Below are positions 1 to 9,676 of a stretch of DNA of 64,000 nucleotides, one piece after another. Origin of the DNA: Lucinisca nassula (lineage: Eukaryota > Mollusca > Bivalvia > Lucinida > Lucinidae); contig OY757017.1 in NCBI GenBank assembly GCA_963580285.1, forward strand, positions 110,703,245-110,767,244, given 5' to 3'. Under the pieces are notes generated by a model that saw nothing but the letters and a program-made list of their open reading frames with translations, did not search any database and was not told the origin of the DNA. Positions within the stretch are counted from its first letter, which is position 1, and every line of letters starts with the position of its first letter. The position numbers and the translations under genes are program-made.

Positions 1-901
1 ATATTTTTCATGCTTGGCTAGACTGTTTAGTCTGTGCATTCAGTTGCAATGTTCGAGCTGTTTAGCCTTTTTTCTCAAACGAGAAACTTCAAAGGTAATG
101 AAAATTCACATATACATCCACTATGATGCACTCTGTCGAATGCCATCAACCCTTACTGATGACCTATTTTTCCAACCTGGCTGAACAATGTTTAGTCTTG
201 TTTAGCTAGGTTTCTCTTGAGGCTCATGTAAGCCATTATTAACCTTAGCTATTTTTCATGCTTCATTTCCGGAAGTCCAAGACGGAGCTCTAAGCTAATA
301 AAATTTCATGCACATAACCATCCTGGCCACTACTGTTAGTGACCTTGACCTACTTTTCACACAAGTCTGAACAATGTTGATTTCCATTTCTCAAACACAA
401 AAGACCCAAGTTTATACAAACATTTGCCATGGTGCACCCTGTTCACTGTCCTCAACCATTATATTTAGTTTGTGCCTTATACTGTTTCTTGAACACACAG
501 GACTGTTTTGAAATGTAACAGGCCAAGTCAACACTATTATATGTGATATAGAGTTGGTTAGTTTACCTAACCAAACTTCCTGGACAGGCTTATACACCAG
601 CATTTTCCAGTACAGTGCACATTCTTTGCCAGATATATGATAATGCAACTTTATATACATACTGACCCATGTGATGCAGCCTGCCCAGTGCTGTTGACCA
701 TTACTACCTTGACCCAACTGTCACACTTAACGGAAAAATGGTAGGTCTACATTGAGATCCATTTCTTGAAAAATCGAGCCTAAAAGCATATTAACCCGTT
801 GTATACTGGTGGACTCTTCGGTTGCTATATGTTGGACAAGTTCATTTGTCATTTAAGTGTGTCGGGCCTATTTTCAGTTTAATTTCATTTTTGACAGAAA
901 A
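1..901. repeat. Diverged repeat units, no gene
   Basis: No coding region is visible. Several loosely similar blocks share phrases such as 'ccatgatgcacc' and 'gtcaacactatta' (around 120, 300, 420, 520-640 and 650), as expected of old degraded copies of one dispersed repeat. The part near 520-640 resembles the core of the tRNA-headed SINE seen at 16.8 and 45.0 kb ('cagtacagtgcacattctt'). Confidence 0.4.
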
Positions 902-909
902 TCCTGTAA

Positions 910-974
910 GCAAACTGCAGACCCTGATCAGATGCTGCTTTCTGCAATGTCTGATCTGGGCCTGCACTGTTTGC
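910..974. repeat. Short palindrome family, copy 1
   Basis: Imperfect inverted repeat beginning gcaaactgcagaccctgat and closing with its complement, ending ttgcc. It is one of at least eleven copies in the window; the cleanest is at 32339-32389. Confidence 0.6.
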
Positions 975-2195
975 CATGCTACCTTTTTAGGGGTTTCCCG
1001 CCTGGAATGGGTTAAACTTCATACACAACATCCACCATGATGCACCTTGCCCAGTGCTTTTCACACTTCACTGAACTATGTTAACACTGGTGGACATCAG
1101 AACTACCTCGAAATTGCATTAACTCAAATTTGTTCCCACACAACATCTGGGACCTGGGGTAGTGACAATGTCAAATTTTCAGTAAACAAAGGTTGGTGCA
1201 CTGCCGTTTTCAGTATTTTTAAAAAGAATGAGCAAATAACTGAGAATTCTGGCAATGCTATTCCATGTAAATATGATACACTGAGAGGCAAAAGTATACA
1301 GGTTACTGAATGCCGATTTGCGTCCCAAAGTCTTCTCTACATATATATATGTGACATCATAAATAAGAACAACCACTTCCGCATTATTTGCAGCATTTTC
1401 AGGTAAAATTAACTAAAGGATAATGAAATTGCGTCACCTGAAATGGAAAGGGGGTCTGATCCAATATTTTGTCTTGGATAGTTTCCCTTTAAACATGTGT
1501 TTCGAATAAGTGTTATTCAATAAATGATTTTTCGTGCAACAGATTCAAAGAAGGGGAACCAATTGGCAAGAATATATCCCATATTTGAATTAAACAAAAG
1601 GTAAAGTGCAACATTTTTTGTCAAAGAAAATGTCATTTTTGCCTTTTAGGTTCTTCCTTTGATTAAATGCTTTATGTTTCTTTGGGATTTGTCAGTGAAT
1701 TAACTTTTCTTTGAGCAATTTTAGAGGGATCACTATGGAGTAAGCATAAAAATGCCGAGGGAAACAAAATTTATGCGGAAGTTTCAAATGAATATCTCTT
1801 ACACGATTTGATAAAAAGACTCATTTAATTCATTATGATTTTAATTGAAAGGGAGATAATCCGGAACAGGCAGAACTTCCAATTGGGTTTGAAGCTGTTT
1901 GTTTGGGTTTAATGGCAAAGTAATGATGGCATCTTATCGATGAACATTTGTACATGACTTTTGCGGTGGGCATAGATTTGAATGTCATGTACAACACAAG
2001 ATTTTTTCGGAAATATTGATTATCAATTAAGGACAATAACTCCATCATGGATGACTGCAACAAGAAAAGAGTTGGAGTTTTACAAACTTGGACGTTTGGT
2101 AAAAACGGACATAGGCATAATTTATTACAGACAGCAATACATGATCCGGTATTCCAAATCAAAAACTGTATACTTTTTATTGCCTCTGAGTATAT

Positions 2196-2697
2196 TAACT
2201 ATCCACACAGACCAAACAAACCATTAAATTATTAGTGTATAATTTGAATAGAGTGATCCGTGAAAAGTAGTTGACAGCACACACAGATTTTGTCAACTCA
2301 CTTCCATTGTCAACTTTTCCCGGGTCACTCTATTCAAATTATATATTAACTAGAGCTATCACTAAAGGTGACGAATACCCCCACAAAAACTGCCTTGATA
2401 GTAAATCAGCGCATTTTGCAATTTTTTCACTTGAAAGGGGCCATAACTATGTCGAAAATTGACGAATTGTAGTGGAAATCGAACTTGACCTGTATTTTAT
2501 GATGTTACATCAGTGTACCAAAAATTATAAAAATCGTTGAAGCGCTTTTTGAGTTATCGTCTGGAAACCAAGTCAACAGACCGACCGACAGACAGACAGA
2601 CCGACCGACCGACAAGCTCACTCCTATATACCCCCCCAAATTTCATTTGTGGGGGTATAATAATTTAATGGTTTGTTTGGCCTGTGTGGATAGTTAA
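2196..2697. repeat. Inverted repeat around a hairpin-ended insert
   Basis: Arms at about 2196-2236 and 2658-2697 are near-exact inverted copies ('ttaactatccacacag' against 'ctgtgtggatagttaa'). A second inverted pair, around 2238-2280 and 2309-2345, sits just inside the left arm. A diverged fragment of the same unit recurs near 12980-13025. Confidence 0.6.
2351..2660 (+). mobile_element. Hairpin-ended short repeat element
   Basis: The left end is a small hairpin (tcac-taaa-ggtga, about 2359-2371) followed by 'atacccccac'. The body contains 'ggggccataactatg'. The right end is a gaccgaccgac tract, then a hairpin closing with 'gtgggggtataataa' (2626-2660). The same architecture recurs with unrelated bodies elsewhere in the window. 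There is no coding capacity. Confidence 0.55.
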
Positions 2698-2841
2698 ATC
2701 ATACTTCGAGGAAGTTCTGATTTCCACCAGTGTTAACATAGTGCAGTTTAGTGTGAAAAGCACTGGGCAGGGTGCATCATGGTGGATGTTGTGTATAAGT
2801 TAACCCATTCTAGGCGGGGAAACCCCTTAAAGGGTAGCCTG

Positions 2842-2903
2842 GCAAACAGTGCAGACCCAGATCAGATGCTGCAGAATGCAGCATCAGATCAGTGCCTGCA
2901 AAA
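2842..2903. repeat. Short palindrome family, copy 2
   Basis: Inverted repeat beginning gcaaacagtgcagacccag, with the loop at gctgcagaatgcagc. It lies in the right arm of the 902-2905 foldback structure. Confidence 0.6.
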
Positions 2904-2905
2904 TT

Positions 2906-3345
2906 TTCAACAAGAGCACCGCATGCGGGTGCCAACGCTTGGCTGCAGTTTCTTTCTAACAAAAATTCTAAGTCGAAAAAGGGGCATAACTGCCAATAAT
3001 ATTTTATGGTTACCTCACCTATTGGTATGAGTTCCCCTTTTCATAATGAACAACTAGTCAGAGTTTCAACTAAATATGTTCAGTCATGACAGAGATATTA
3101 CAAAATTTCCAAGTTTATTTTCAAAATTCTAAGTCGAAAAAGGGGCATAACAGTGCCAAAAATATTTTGAGGATTACCTCACCTATTGAAATGAGTTCCC
3201 CTTTTCATAATGAACAACTTTTCCGAGTTTCAAGTTAATATGTTCAGTAATGACAGAGATATTACAAAATGTCAAAGTTTTTGCATGACGACGACGCCAG
3301 AGCTGTGACAATAGCTCATCGTTTTCTTCGAAAACAGCCGAGCTA
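2906..3345 (+). mobile_element. Hairpin-ended repeat element with a two-unit body
   Basis: The left end is 'acaagagc' followed by the palindrome gcaccgcatgcgggtgc. Two diverged units of about 175 bp follow, each containing 'tctaagtcgaaaaaggggcat' shortened here to its core 'cgaaaaaggggcataac', plus 'gagttccccttttcat'. The right end is a gacgacgac tract and a hairpin, gttttcttcgaaaac, inside tagctc...gagcta. No gene is seen. Confidence 0.5.
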
Positions 3346-3649
3346 AAAATGAAAAAATCCCATTCAAAAAGAGTATAAAGATATTAAAGATGCATTTGTC
3401 AGGTTTAGCACCTGTGTCTTGATGAGTATCAACGGACATGATGCTAAAAGAAGTGAAGGCAATGATCAAGAATCGATACAATTAACGACAGCTCCCATCA
3501 GAGACACCAAGGGAAAGAAACACAAACCTGAAACAACGAAACATCTCTAGAGGAAAGCCAAAAGGACAGTTACTTTCCCACAAAATGGCCAATTGACTAT
3601 CCAAAGCAAAATAATACAAGGCATCGCTTGCTATACAAATGACCGCTGA

Positions 3650-4353
3650 CCCATGACCTTGAAGTCTAACTCTCTTGAGATATTATCATAAGCAGTATGT
3701 GAAGTTATATTAAAATCGGTCAATAAATGTAGGCGCTAAAGGGATGATGAAGTTTTTCTTAAAATAGCCACAGTGACCTTGACCTTGAGGCAATGACCTT
3801 GAAAGTCGAACTCGCTCGAGATATTGTCATAAGGAACTTTGTGTGCAGTTACATTAAAATCGGTGAAGAAATGTAGGCACTAGATCGATAAGGTTTTTCT
3901 AAAAATAGCCAATTGTCAATCTGTTTGAAGTTATACTGAAATCGGTGAAGAAATGTAGACGCTAGAGCAATGACAAAGTTTTTCTAAAAATAGCCACAGT
4001 GACCTTGACCTTGAGGCCATGATCTTGAAAGTCGAACTCGCTCGAGATATTGTCATAAGGAACATTTGTGTGAAGTTATATCGAAATAGGTGAAGAAATG
4101 TAGGCACTAAAGTGATGACAAGTTTTTCTAAAAATAGCCAGTGTCCTTGACCTTGAGGTCATGACCTTGAAAGTCGAACTCGCTCGAGATATTGTCATAA
4201 GGAACATTTGTGTGAAGTTACATTAAAATTGGTCAAGAAATGTAGGCGCTAGAGCGATGACAACAGTACGTAGGTACAGACGTACGTACGTACGTACGGG
4301 ACAAACGCTATATCCCCCTCACAACTATGTTGTGTGAGGGGATAATAAGCGAG
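3650..4353 (+). repeat. Tandem repeat of about 170 bp with hairpin end
   Basis: Four diverged units carry 'gaccttgaccttgagg', 'gaactcgctcgagatattg' and 'gaaatgtaggcgcta'. The array ends in a cgtacgtacgtacg tract and a hairpin closing with 'gtgaggggataataa'. I could not place a left end. The units code for nothing recognisable. Confidence 0.5.
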
Positions 4354-5066
4354 ACCATCCATAACAAATATAAACCACGATAGAAGAACCACCTTGGAAC
4401 AGTCAGTCGCTAAACCTGACAAAACTGGCTGCAGTATATCATTTTGAAGAAAAAATGTCATAAACCTGTTCAATGTAAAAAATTATTCTTGCAAACTTCA
4501 ATCACGTTGCTCCCAGACTATTGAGGTAGCTCAAACACTATCGTTGTAGTTCCCAGGAGTTTATAATGGCAAAACAAAAGTATGTCTTCATAAATGACCT
4601 GTAACAACCAAAGACGGAGAGCTTTGCCCTACTTCAAATGCATCTTTAACAAATTTCTTTATACTCTTTTTCTAATGATTTTTTTTCATTTTTGAAATTG
4701 ATTTTCTGACTCTTTAAAGGTATTTATTTTGTTGGTTGAAACCCTGCTGCTTGGCTCTCTGGGGTTCAACGGTTTTCTTTTGCTGAAGTGTTCCAGTGGC
4801 GTTGACTGACCCTCCAGGCGCTTTAAAGCATTTTTTTTCTGTTGAGCCCTCATCCTGGAATCAGCATAAAAGACTTTATCTGTGATTTATTTGTTGCTCA
4901 TGTTAGTTCAATGATCAGACCTCCACACGTATAGCACATAATTATGAAAGTTTTAAATCATAAAGCATGCTAAAAGAAGAGCAATGACAGAAAGTGATGC
5001 TATCAGAAAATAAGTTACTGATCGGTCCAAGTTGGTATTTTTGTTTTGGTTTTTTGCTGTTGTAAT
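4354..5066. other. No feature seen
   Basis: A/T-rich sequence with no coding frame above background and no repeat that I could match elsewhere in the window. Confidence 0.4.
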
Positions 5067-5068
5067 TA

Positions 5069-5269
5069 CAGTAAAATTCCTATATAAAGGCCACCATTGG
5101 TACTGTTCAAAAGTGGTCTTTTAGACCACTTTTGAACAGTCCCAAAGGTGGTCTATGTCTAAAGGACACCACATGTAGAAAATACTTAGAAAATGTAACT
5201 GAAACCAATATGCTTTTAAGAGCTGAATTAGTCATAATTTTAGGTGGTCTTAATAGGGGAATTTCACTG
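5069..5269. mobile_element. Tc1/mariner-type MITE, copy 1
   Basis: About 200 bp bounded by inverted ends cagtaaaattcctat and gaatttcactg, flanked by TA on both sides. A strong internal hairpin (gttcaaaagtggtctttt and its complement) lies near the left end. TA duplication and cagt-type ends are usual for Tc1/mariner/pogo derivatives. It shares the TA at 5270-5271 with the next copy. Confidence 0.65.
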
Positions 5270-5271
5270 TA

Positions 5272-5487
5272 CAGTAAAATTCCTATATTAAGAACACCTT
5301 TTGGGCTGTTCAAAAGTGGTCTTTAAGACCACTATTAAACAGTCCCAAAGGTGGTCACTGACCAGAGGACACTATATGCAGAAAACAAAGAATAAATGAA
5401 ACTTTCTGAATAATAACTGAATCTTCCTGGCTTTTTAAAGCGGAATTGGACTCCACTTTTGGTGGTCTTAACAGTGGAATTTTACTG
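5272..5487. mobile_element. Tc1/mariner-type MITE, copy 2
   Basis: Second copy of the same MITE in direct orientation, starting immediately after a TA shared with copy 1. Ends are cagtaaaattcctat and gaattttactg. A third copy is at 42103-42314 and a fragment lies near 13070-13125. Confidence 0.65.
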
Positions 5488-5905
5488 CATTTCCTTTTCT
5501 TGTTATGTTTGGGACTAGTATTTCATTAGGTTCATATAACTAGGTCGCCAATTATGTGGAAAAGAATGGTGAATTCATTTGGGAAGGAGTACGGTGGGAT
5601 GGAGTAGAGAACTCTAGGGAACATCTTGCTTCATTTTTGCTATGAAAGATGTCAGTTAGGTTAAAATTTTACAAATCTTAATGACATAATTTTTCATTAT
5701 ATACCGTTAACATTGCACAAGATGTTATAAGACAGATTCAGATATATCCTCAAATTCATCTTTGTGTGCAAAAACCTCATGAACACTTTATGAAATAATA
5801 AGCTGAACTATTTAAAGAGGCAAATATATAGTTCACAACTAATGTTATAAAGGAAGTACTGGTTTTAAAAACACATACATTATTTCGTGTACCGTGACTC
5901 GCATA
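5488..5905. other. No feature seen
   Basis: Unique-looking A/T-rich sequence with no coding frame or repeat match within the window. Confidence 0.35.
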
Positions 5906-5907
5906 AA

Positions 5908-6640
5908 GAAACTAGAGAAAGCGACCAGTGGGTCACGTATACTCCCAGCCAGCGCCACCCTCTAATATATCTTTAGAGCTTAATTGTATGTAATATGGAA
6001 GCTATAAGAATCTATAAATGTGCTTGTAAAAGCTAAACCAAAGATAAAATTTCTATATGGACCAAGGGATTGAGGGCATCAAAGTTACAGGCAGCAGGGT
6101 TGGGTATACATCAATGTATAGTAGTGGTATTGACTGGTATGCAAGATCAATGCAAGTATCAATTGGATTTGCCTTTGAGTTTAGGACATACAGGGACCTA
6201 TATACTTTGTCATAAAACTTCAACCAAATGTAAAATTTCTAAGTCAGTGACCTTGACCTCAAGGTCACTGTATGAGGTGGGACATGCATCAATGAAATCT
6301 TTAGACCAGTATGTAACTTCAGTGTAAGTATCAACTAAATCTATCGAAGGGTTCAGAAGATGCAATCCCTTAGAAACTTTGACGTAAAACTTTAACCAAA
6401 CATAAAATTTCTAAGTCTGTGACCTTAACCCAAGGTCATGGTGGGGGTGGGACATGCATCAATGAAATCTTTGCACCAGTATGTAACTTCAGTGTAAGTA
6501 TCAACTAAATCTATCAAAGGATTCAGAAGATACAATCTCTTAGAAATTTTGACATAAAACTTCAACCAAAATGTTAACGGACGGACAGATGGATGGACGT
6601 CCTCACAGATGGACACTTGTTGCGTACTTCCATGTTAAAA
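5908..6640 (+). mobile_element. Hairpin-ended repeat element, ctagagaaagcgacc family
   Basis: The left end is 'aactagagaaagcgacc' forming a hairpin with 'gggtcac', then 'gtatactccc'. The body holds units with 'atgcatcaatgaaatcttt' and 'gtgaccttgacctcaagg'. It finishes in gacggacagatggatgg. A second copy of the same family, interrupted by a transposon, runs from 23752 to 27108 and ends in a proper hairpin, so this copy looks damaged at its right end. Confidence 0.55.
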
Positions 6641-8494
6641 ACTAGCCAACAAGACACAAAAATACCCCTAAACTACCCAACAAAGCAATAAATCTTGTTT
6701 GCTACTTTTTTCGGACACTAACGGAACTAGAGCCAGTGTTTATGAAACACAATGCCCCCAACTGCTTGACCCTAACACTGCTTGTCCCTAACAGTAATTG
6801 AGATATCTTGTTTTTATGTGGCTGTAATGCTGAAATTACACAAGAAAAGCTGTAGTTAATCAGGTCGTTTATTTATCACCCCCTACTAGTTTTTTAAGCT
6901 GAAAACATGAAAAAAATCAAAGGGCCATAACTCAAGAAAAAAAAATTGGATTTTTTTCAAAAGTTAATCAGTTCATCTACTCATCATACCCAACCAGTCT
7001 GTGAAGTTTTGGGGAAAAACCTCATATAGTTTTTGAGATATCTTGCTTACAAACTTAAAACGCGAAAAATTTCAAAGGGCCATAACTCAAGAAAAAAATA
7101 TAGGATTTTTTTTCAACAGTTAATCAGTTCATCTACACATCATCCCAAACCAGCTTGTAAAGTTGCAGGGCAATCGCTCAAACAATTATTGAGATATCTT
7201 GCTTACAAGCTGAAAACACGAAAAAAATCTAAGGGCCATAACTCAAGAAAAAAAATCGGATTTTTTTCAAAAGTTGATCAGTTCATCTACTCATCATCCC
7301 CGACAAGTCTGTGAAGTTTCGGGGAAAAACCTCAAATAGTTTTTTAGATATCTTGCTTACAAACTTAAAACGCGAAAAATTTCAAAGGGCCATAACGCAA
7401 GAAAAAAATTTCGGATTTTTTTCAAAAGTTAATCAGTTCATCTACTCATCATCCCCAACCAGCATGTAAAGTTTCAGGGCAATAGCTCAAACAGTTTTTG
7501 AGATATCTTGCTTACAAGATTTCATAGTATTTTTTGCAAAGGGGCATAACTCAAAAAAGGGGCATAATCCTGACGAGAAAAAAAACACGGGTCAATTATT
7601 TTTTCATGAGGAATCCATATATGAAATTTCAAAAACCTAGCACCCATGGTTCTAAAGTTATGCTATGCAGTAAAAAGTGGGACGGACGTAAGGACGGAAG
7701 GACGGACGGACGAACAGGGCAAAACCAATATGCCAAAACGCGAAAAATTTCAAAGGGCCATAACTCAAGAAAAAAATTTCGGATTTTTTTCAAAAGTTAA
7801 TCAGTTCATCTACTCATCATCCCCAACCAGCCTGTAAAGTTTCAGGGCAATAGCTCAAACAATTTTTGAGATATCTTGCTTACAAGCTGAAAACACGAAA
7901 AAAATCAAAGGGCCATAACTCAAGAAAAAAAAATTGGATTTTTTTCAAAAGTTAATCAGTTCATCTACTCATCATACCCAACCAGTCTGTGAAGTTTTGG
8001 GGAAAAACCTCATATAGTTTTTGAGATATCTTGCTTACAAACTTAAAACGCGAAAAATTTCAAAGGGCCATAACTCAAGAAAACAAGATGTGTTTGTGAA
8101 ACACCGATGCCCCCGGACAGCGCCTGTGCAATATGAAAGCCCCATCACTAAATTATGTCATGGTTGAGGCCACAAGGTCACGAGGTAAAAAATTATGGTA
8201 CCACTGGAAAGGTCTTGTGAGAAAGAATACACATGTGAAATATGAAAGCTCTATCACTTACCAATCAAAAGTTATGGACTATATTAAAGTTTTTAAAAAG
8301 TAGGTCAAACATCAAGGTCAAAGTCACAAGGTCAAAAATTATAGTACCACTAGAAAGGTCTTGTGACAAGGAATGCACATGTGAAATATGAAAGCCCTAC
8401 CATTTACCAATCAAAAGTTATGGCCAATGTTAAAGTTTTTACAAGAAAAATGCCTAATGGCATTATGGACGGGTTTTTTTTTCAGTATGGTTAG

Positions 8495-8785
8495 GATGGT
8501 GGTGGCATGGGTGGGGTAGGGTGGGGTGTGCTGGTGTGGGGTAGGGTGGGGTGGAATGGGTTAGGAGTCGGGTGGGACGGGGTGGAATTTGTGGTGGGGT
8601 GGGGTGTGATGGGGTGTGGTGGGGTTGTGGGGTGGGGTGGGCTTGGGTGGGTGGGATGGGGTGAGGTCGGGTAAGGTGGGGAGTGGTGGGATGGGGTTGG
8701 GTTGAGGGTGGATGGGGGTTGTTTTGGGATGGGGGTGGGGTGGGGTTGTGGGGTAGGGTAGGGTGGGGTGGGTAGGGTATGTATG
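8495..8785 (+). repeat. GGGGT-rich minisatellite
   Basis: About 290 bp almost wholly made of ggggt, gggtg and gggat runs on the plus strand, which could in principle form G-quadruplexes. It is followed near 8858-8878 by a pure G run. Confidence 0.75.
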
Positions 8786-8929
8786 TAAAACTAAGTATGC
8801 ATGTATGTACAGAACAAATGCAATATCCTAACCCAGTAACAACTTTTTGTGTGTGTGTGGGGGGGGGGGGGGGGGGGGATTTGTTTATGTGTTTTACGAA
8901 GAAAAAAAAATAAAGTTTTTTCTATTTTT

Positions 8930-9110
8930 AGCTCTATTTTTAGCTCTAGTGGCCACTAATTTTAGCAATTTTGAAAAAGGGTCACCAAATGAACATTTCT
9001 GTAAAATAATTTTGAAATCGGGCCATTATCCCAGGAGGAGATGTCGTTTAAAGAAATTGTTGACGGACGACGGACATCAACTCACCTTGAGCATCGTGCT
9101 CAGGTGAGCT
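8930..9110 (+). repeat. Copy of the 'tagctct...ggaggagatgtcgttt' 3' module
   Basis: Shares 'ctatttttagctct', 'ggaggagatgtcgtttaaag' and a terminal hairpin ending 'aggtgagct' with the 3' modules at 18.9, 20.9 and 22.9 kb and with the units at 13.8-14.7 kb. Confidence 0.5.
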
Positions 9111-9327
9111 AAAAAAAGAACGAAAAAAAAAAAAAAAAAAAAAGAAAATTCCATGCCTATGCATGCATGTATGTATTATTACTAGCAACTATCAGGGGAG
9201 GAAGATAATAATTGTTCATATGTGTTTATGGAGAAGAAAAGAAAAATAAAGAAAAAAAAGAATGAAAAAAGAAAGAAAAAAAAAAAAGAACAGAAAAAAA
9301 AAAGAACAGAAAAAAAAAAAAAATGTC

Positions 9328-9412
9328 TCCACCGGGGTTTGAACTCACGCCCCTCAGATTCATAGTCAACAATAGGATCCGTAGTCCAGCACTCTATCCA
9401 CTACACTGGCAT
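9328..9412 (-). repeat. tRNA-like segment, probable SINE head
   Basis: On the minus strand this reads gtagtggatagagtgctgga, then a B-box-like gagttcaaaccccgg. The A-box/B-box order and spacing are tRNA-like, but the arms do not close cleanly and it sits inside a mobile element, so I call it a SINE head or tRNA pseudogene rather than a functional tRNA. Confidence 0.45.
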
Positions 9413-9633
9413 TTGAAAAAAGGTTAACCAAAAGGTAAACCTGAAAAACGCAAGTTTGAAAAATGACAATTTCCGCCAAAATTTTAGTCTTTTGCGCCAT
9501 TTATGGATAATACATGAAAGCGGTACCTCCACTTATGCATCAGTCCTGATATTAAAACAATCTGCTGCAGAATAGATGAAAAATATCACTTTGAAAAAAG
9601 GTTAACCAAAAGGTAAACCTGGGACGACGCCCG

Positions 9634-9676
9634 CCCGCCCGCCCGCCCGCAGGACGCCCGCCCGCCCGCCCGCCCG
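9634..9676. repeat. GCCC tandem repeat
   Basis: Runs of gcccgcccgccc, the opposite-strand counterpart of the gggcgggc motif, near the right end of the nested insert. Confidence 0.7.

Larger units (their letters stand above)
902..2905. repeat. Foldback element with arms of about 200 bp
   Basis: The sequence at about 902-1125 is repeated in inverted orientation at about 2695-2905. Both arms carry the same short palindrome, then 'cgggg/ccccg' and 'ccaccatgatgcacc', then 'ctggtggacatcagaac'. The interior has a second nested inverted pair, with arms near 2196-2236 and 2658-2697 matching over about 38 bp, and a hairpin-ended element between those arms. No transposase is visible, so this looks like a non-autonomous foldback structure with a later insertion. 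Confidence 0.6.
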
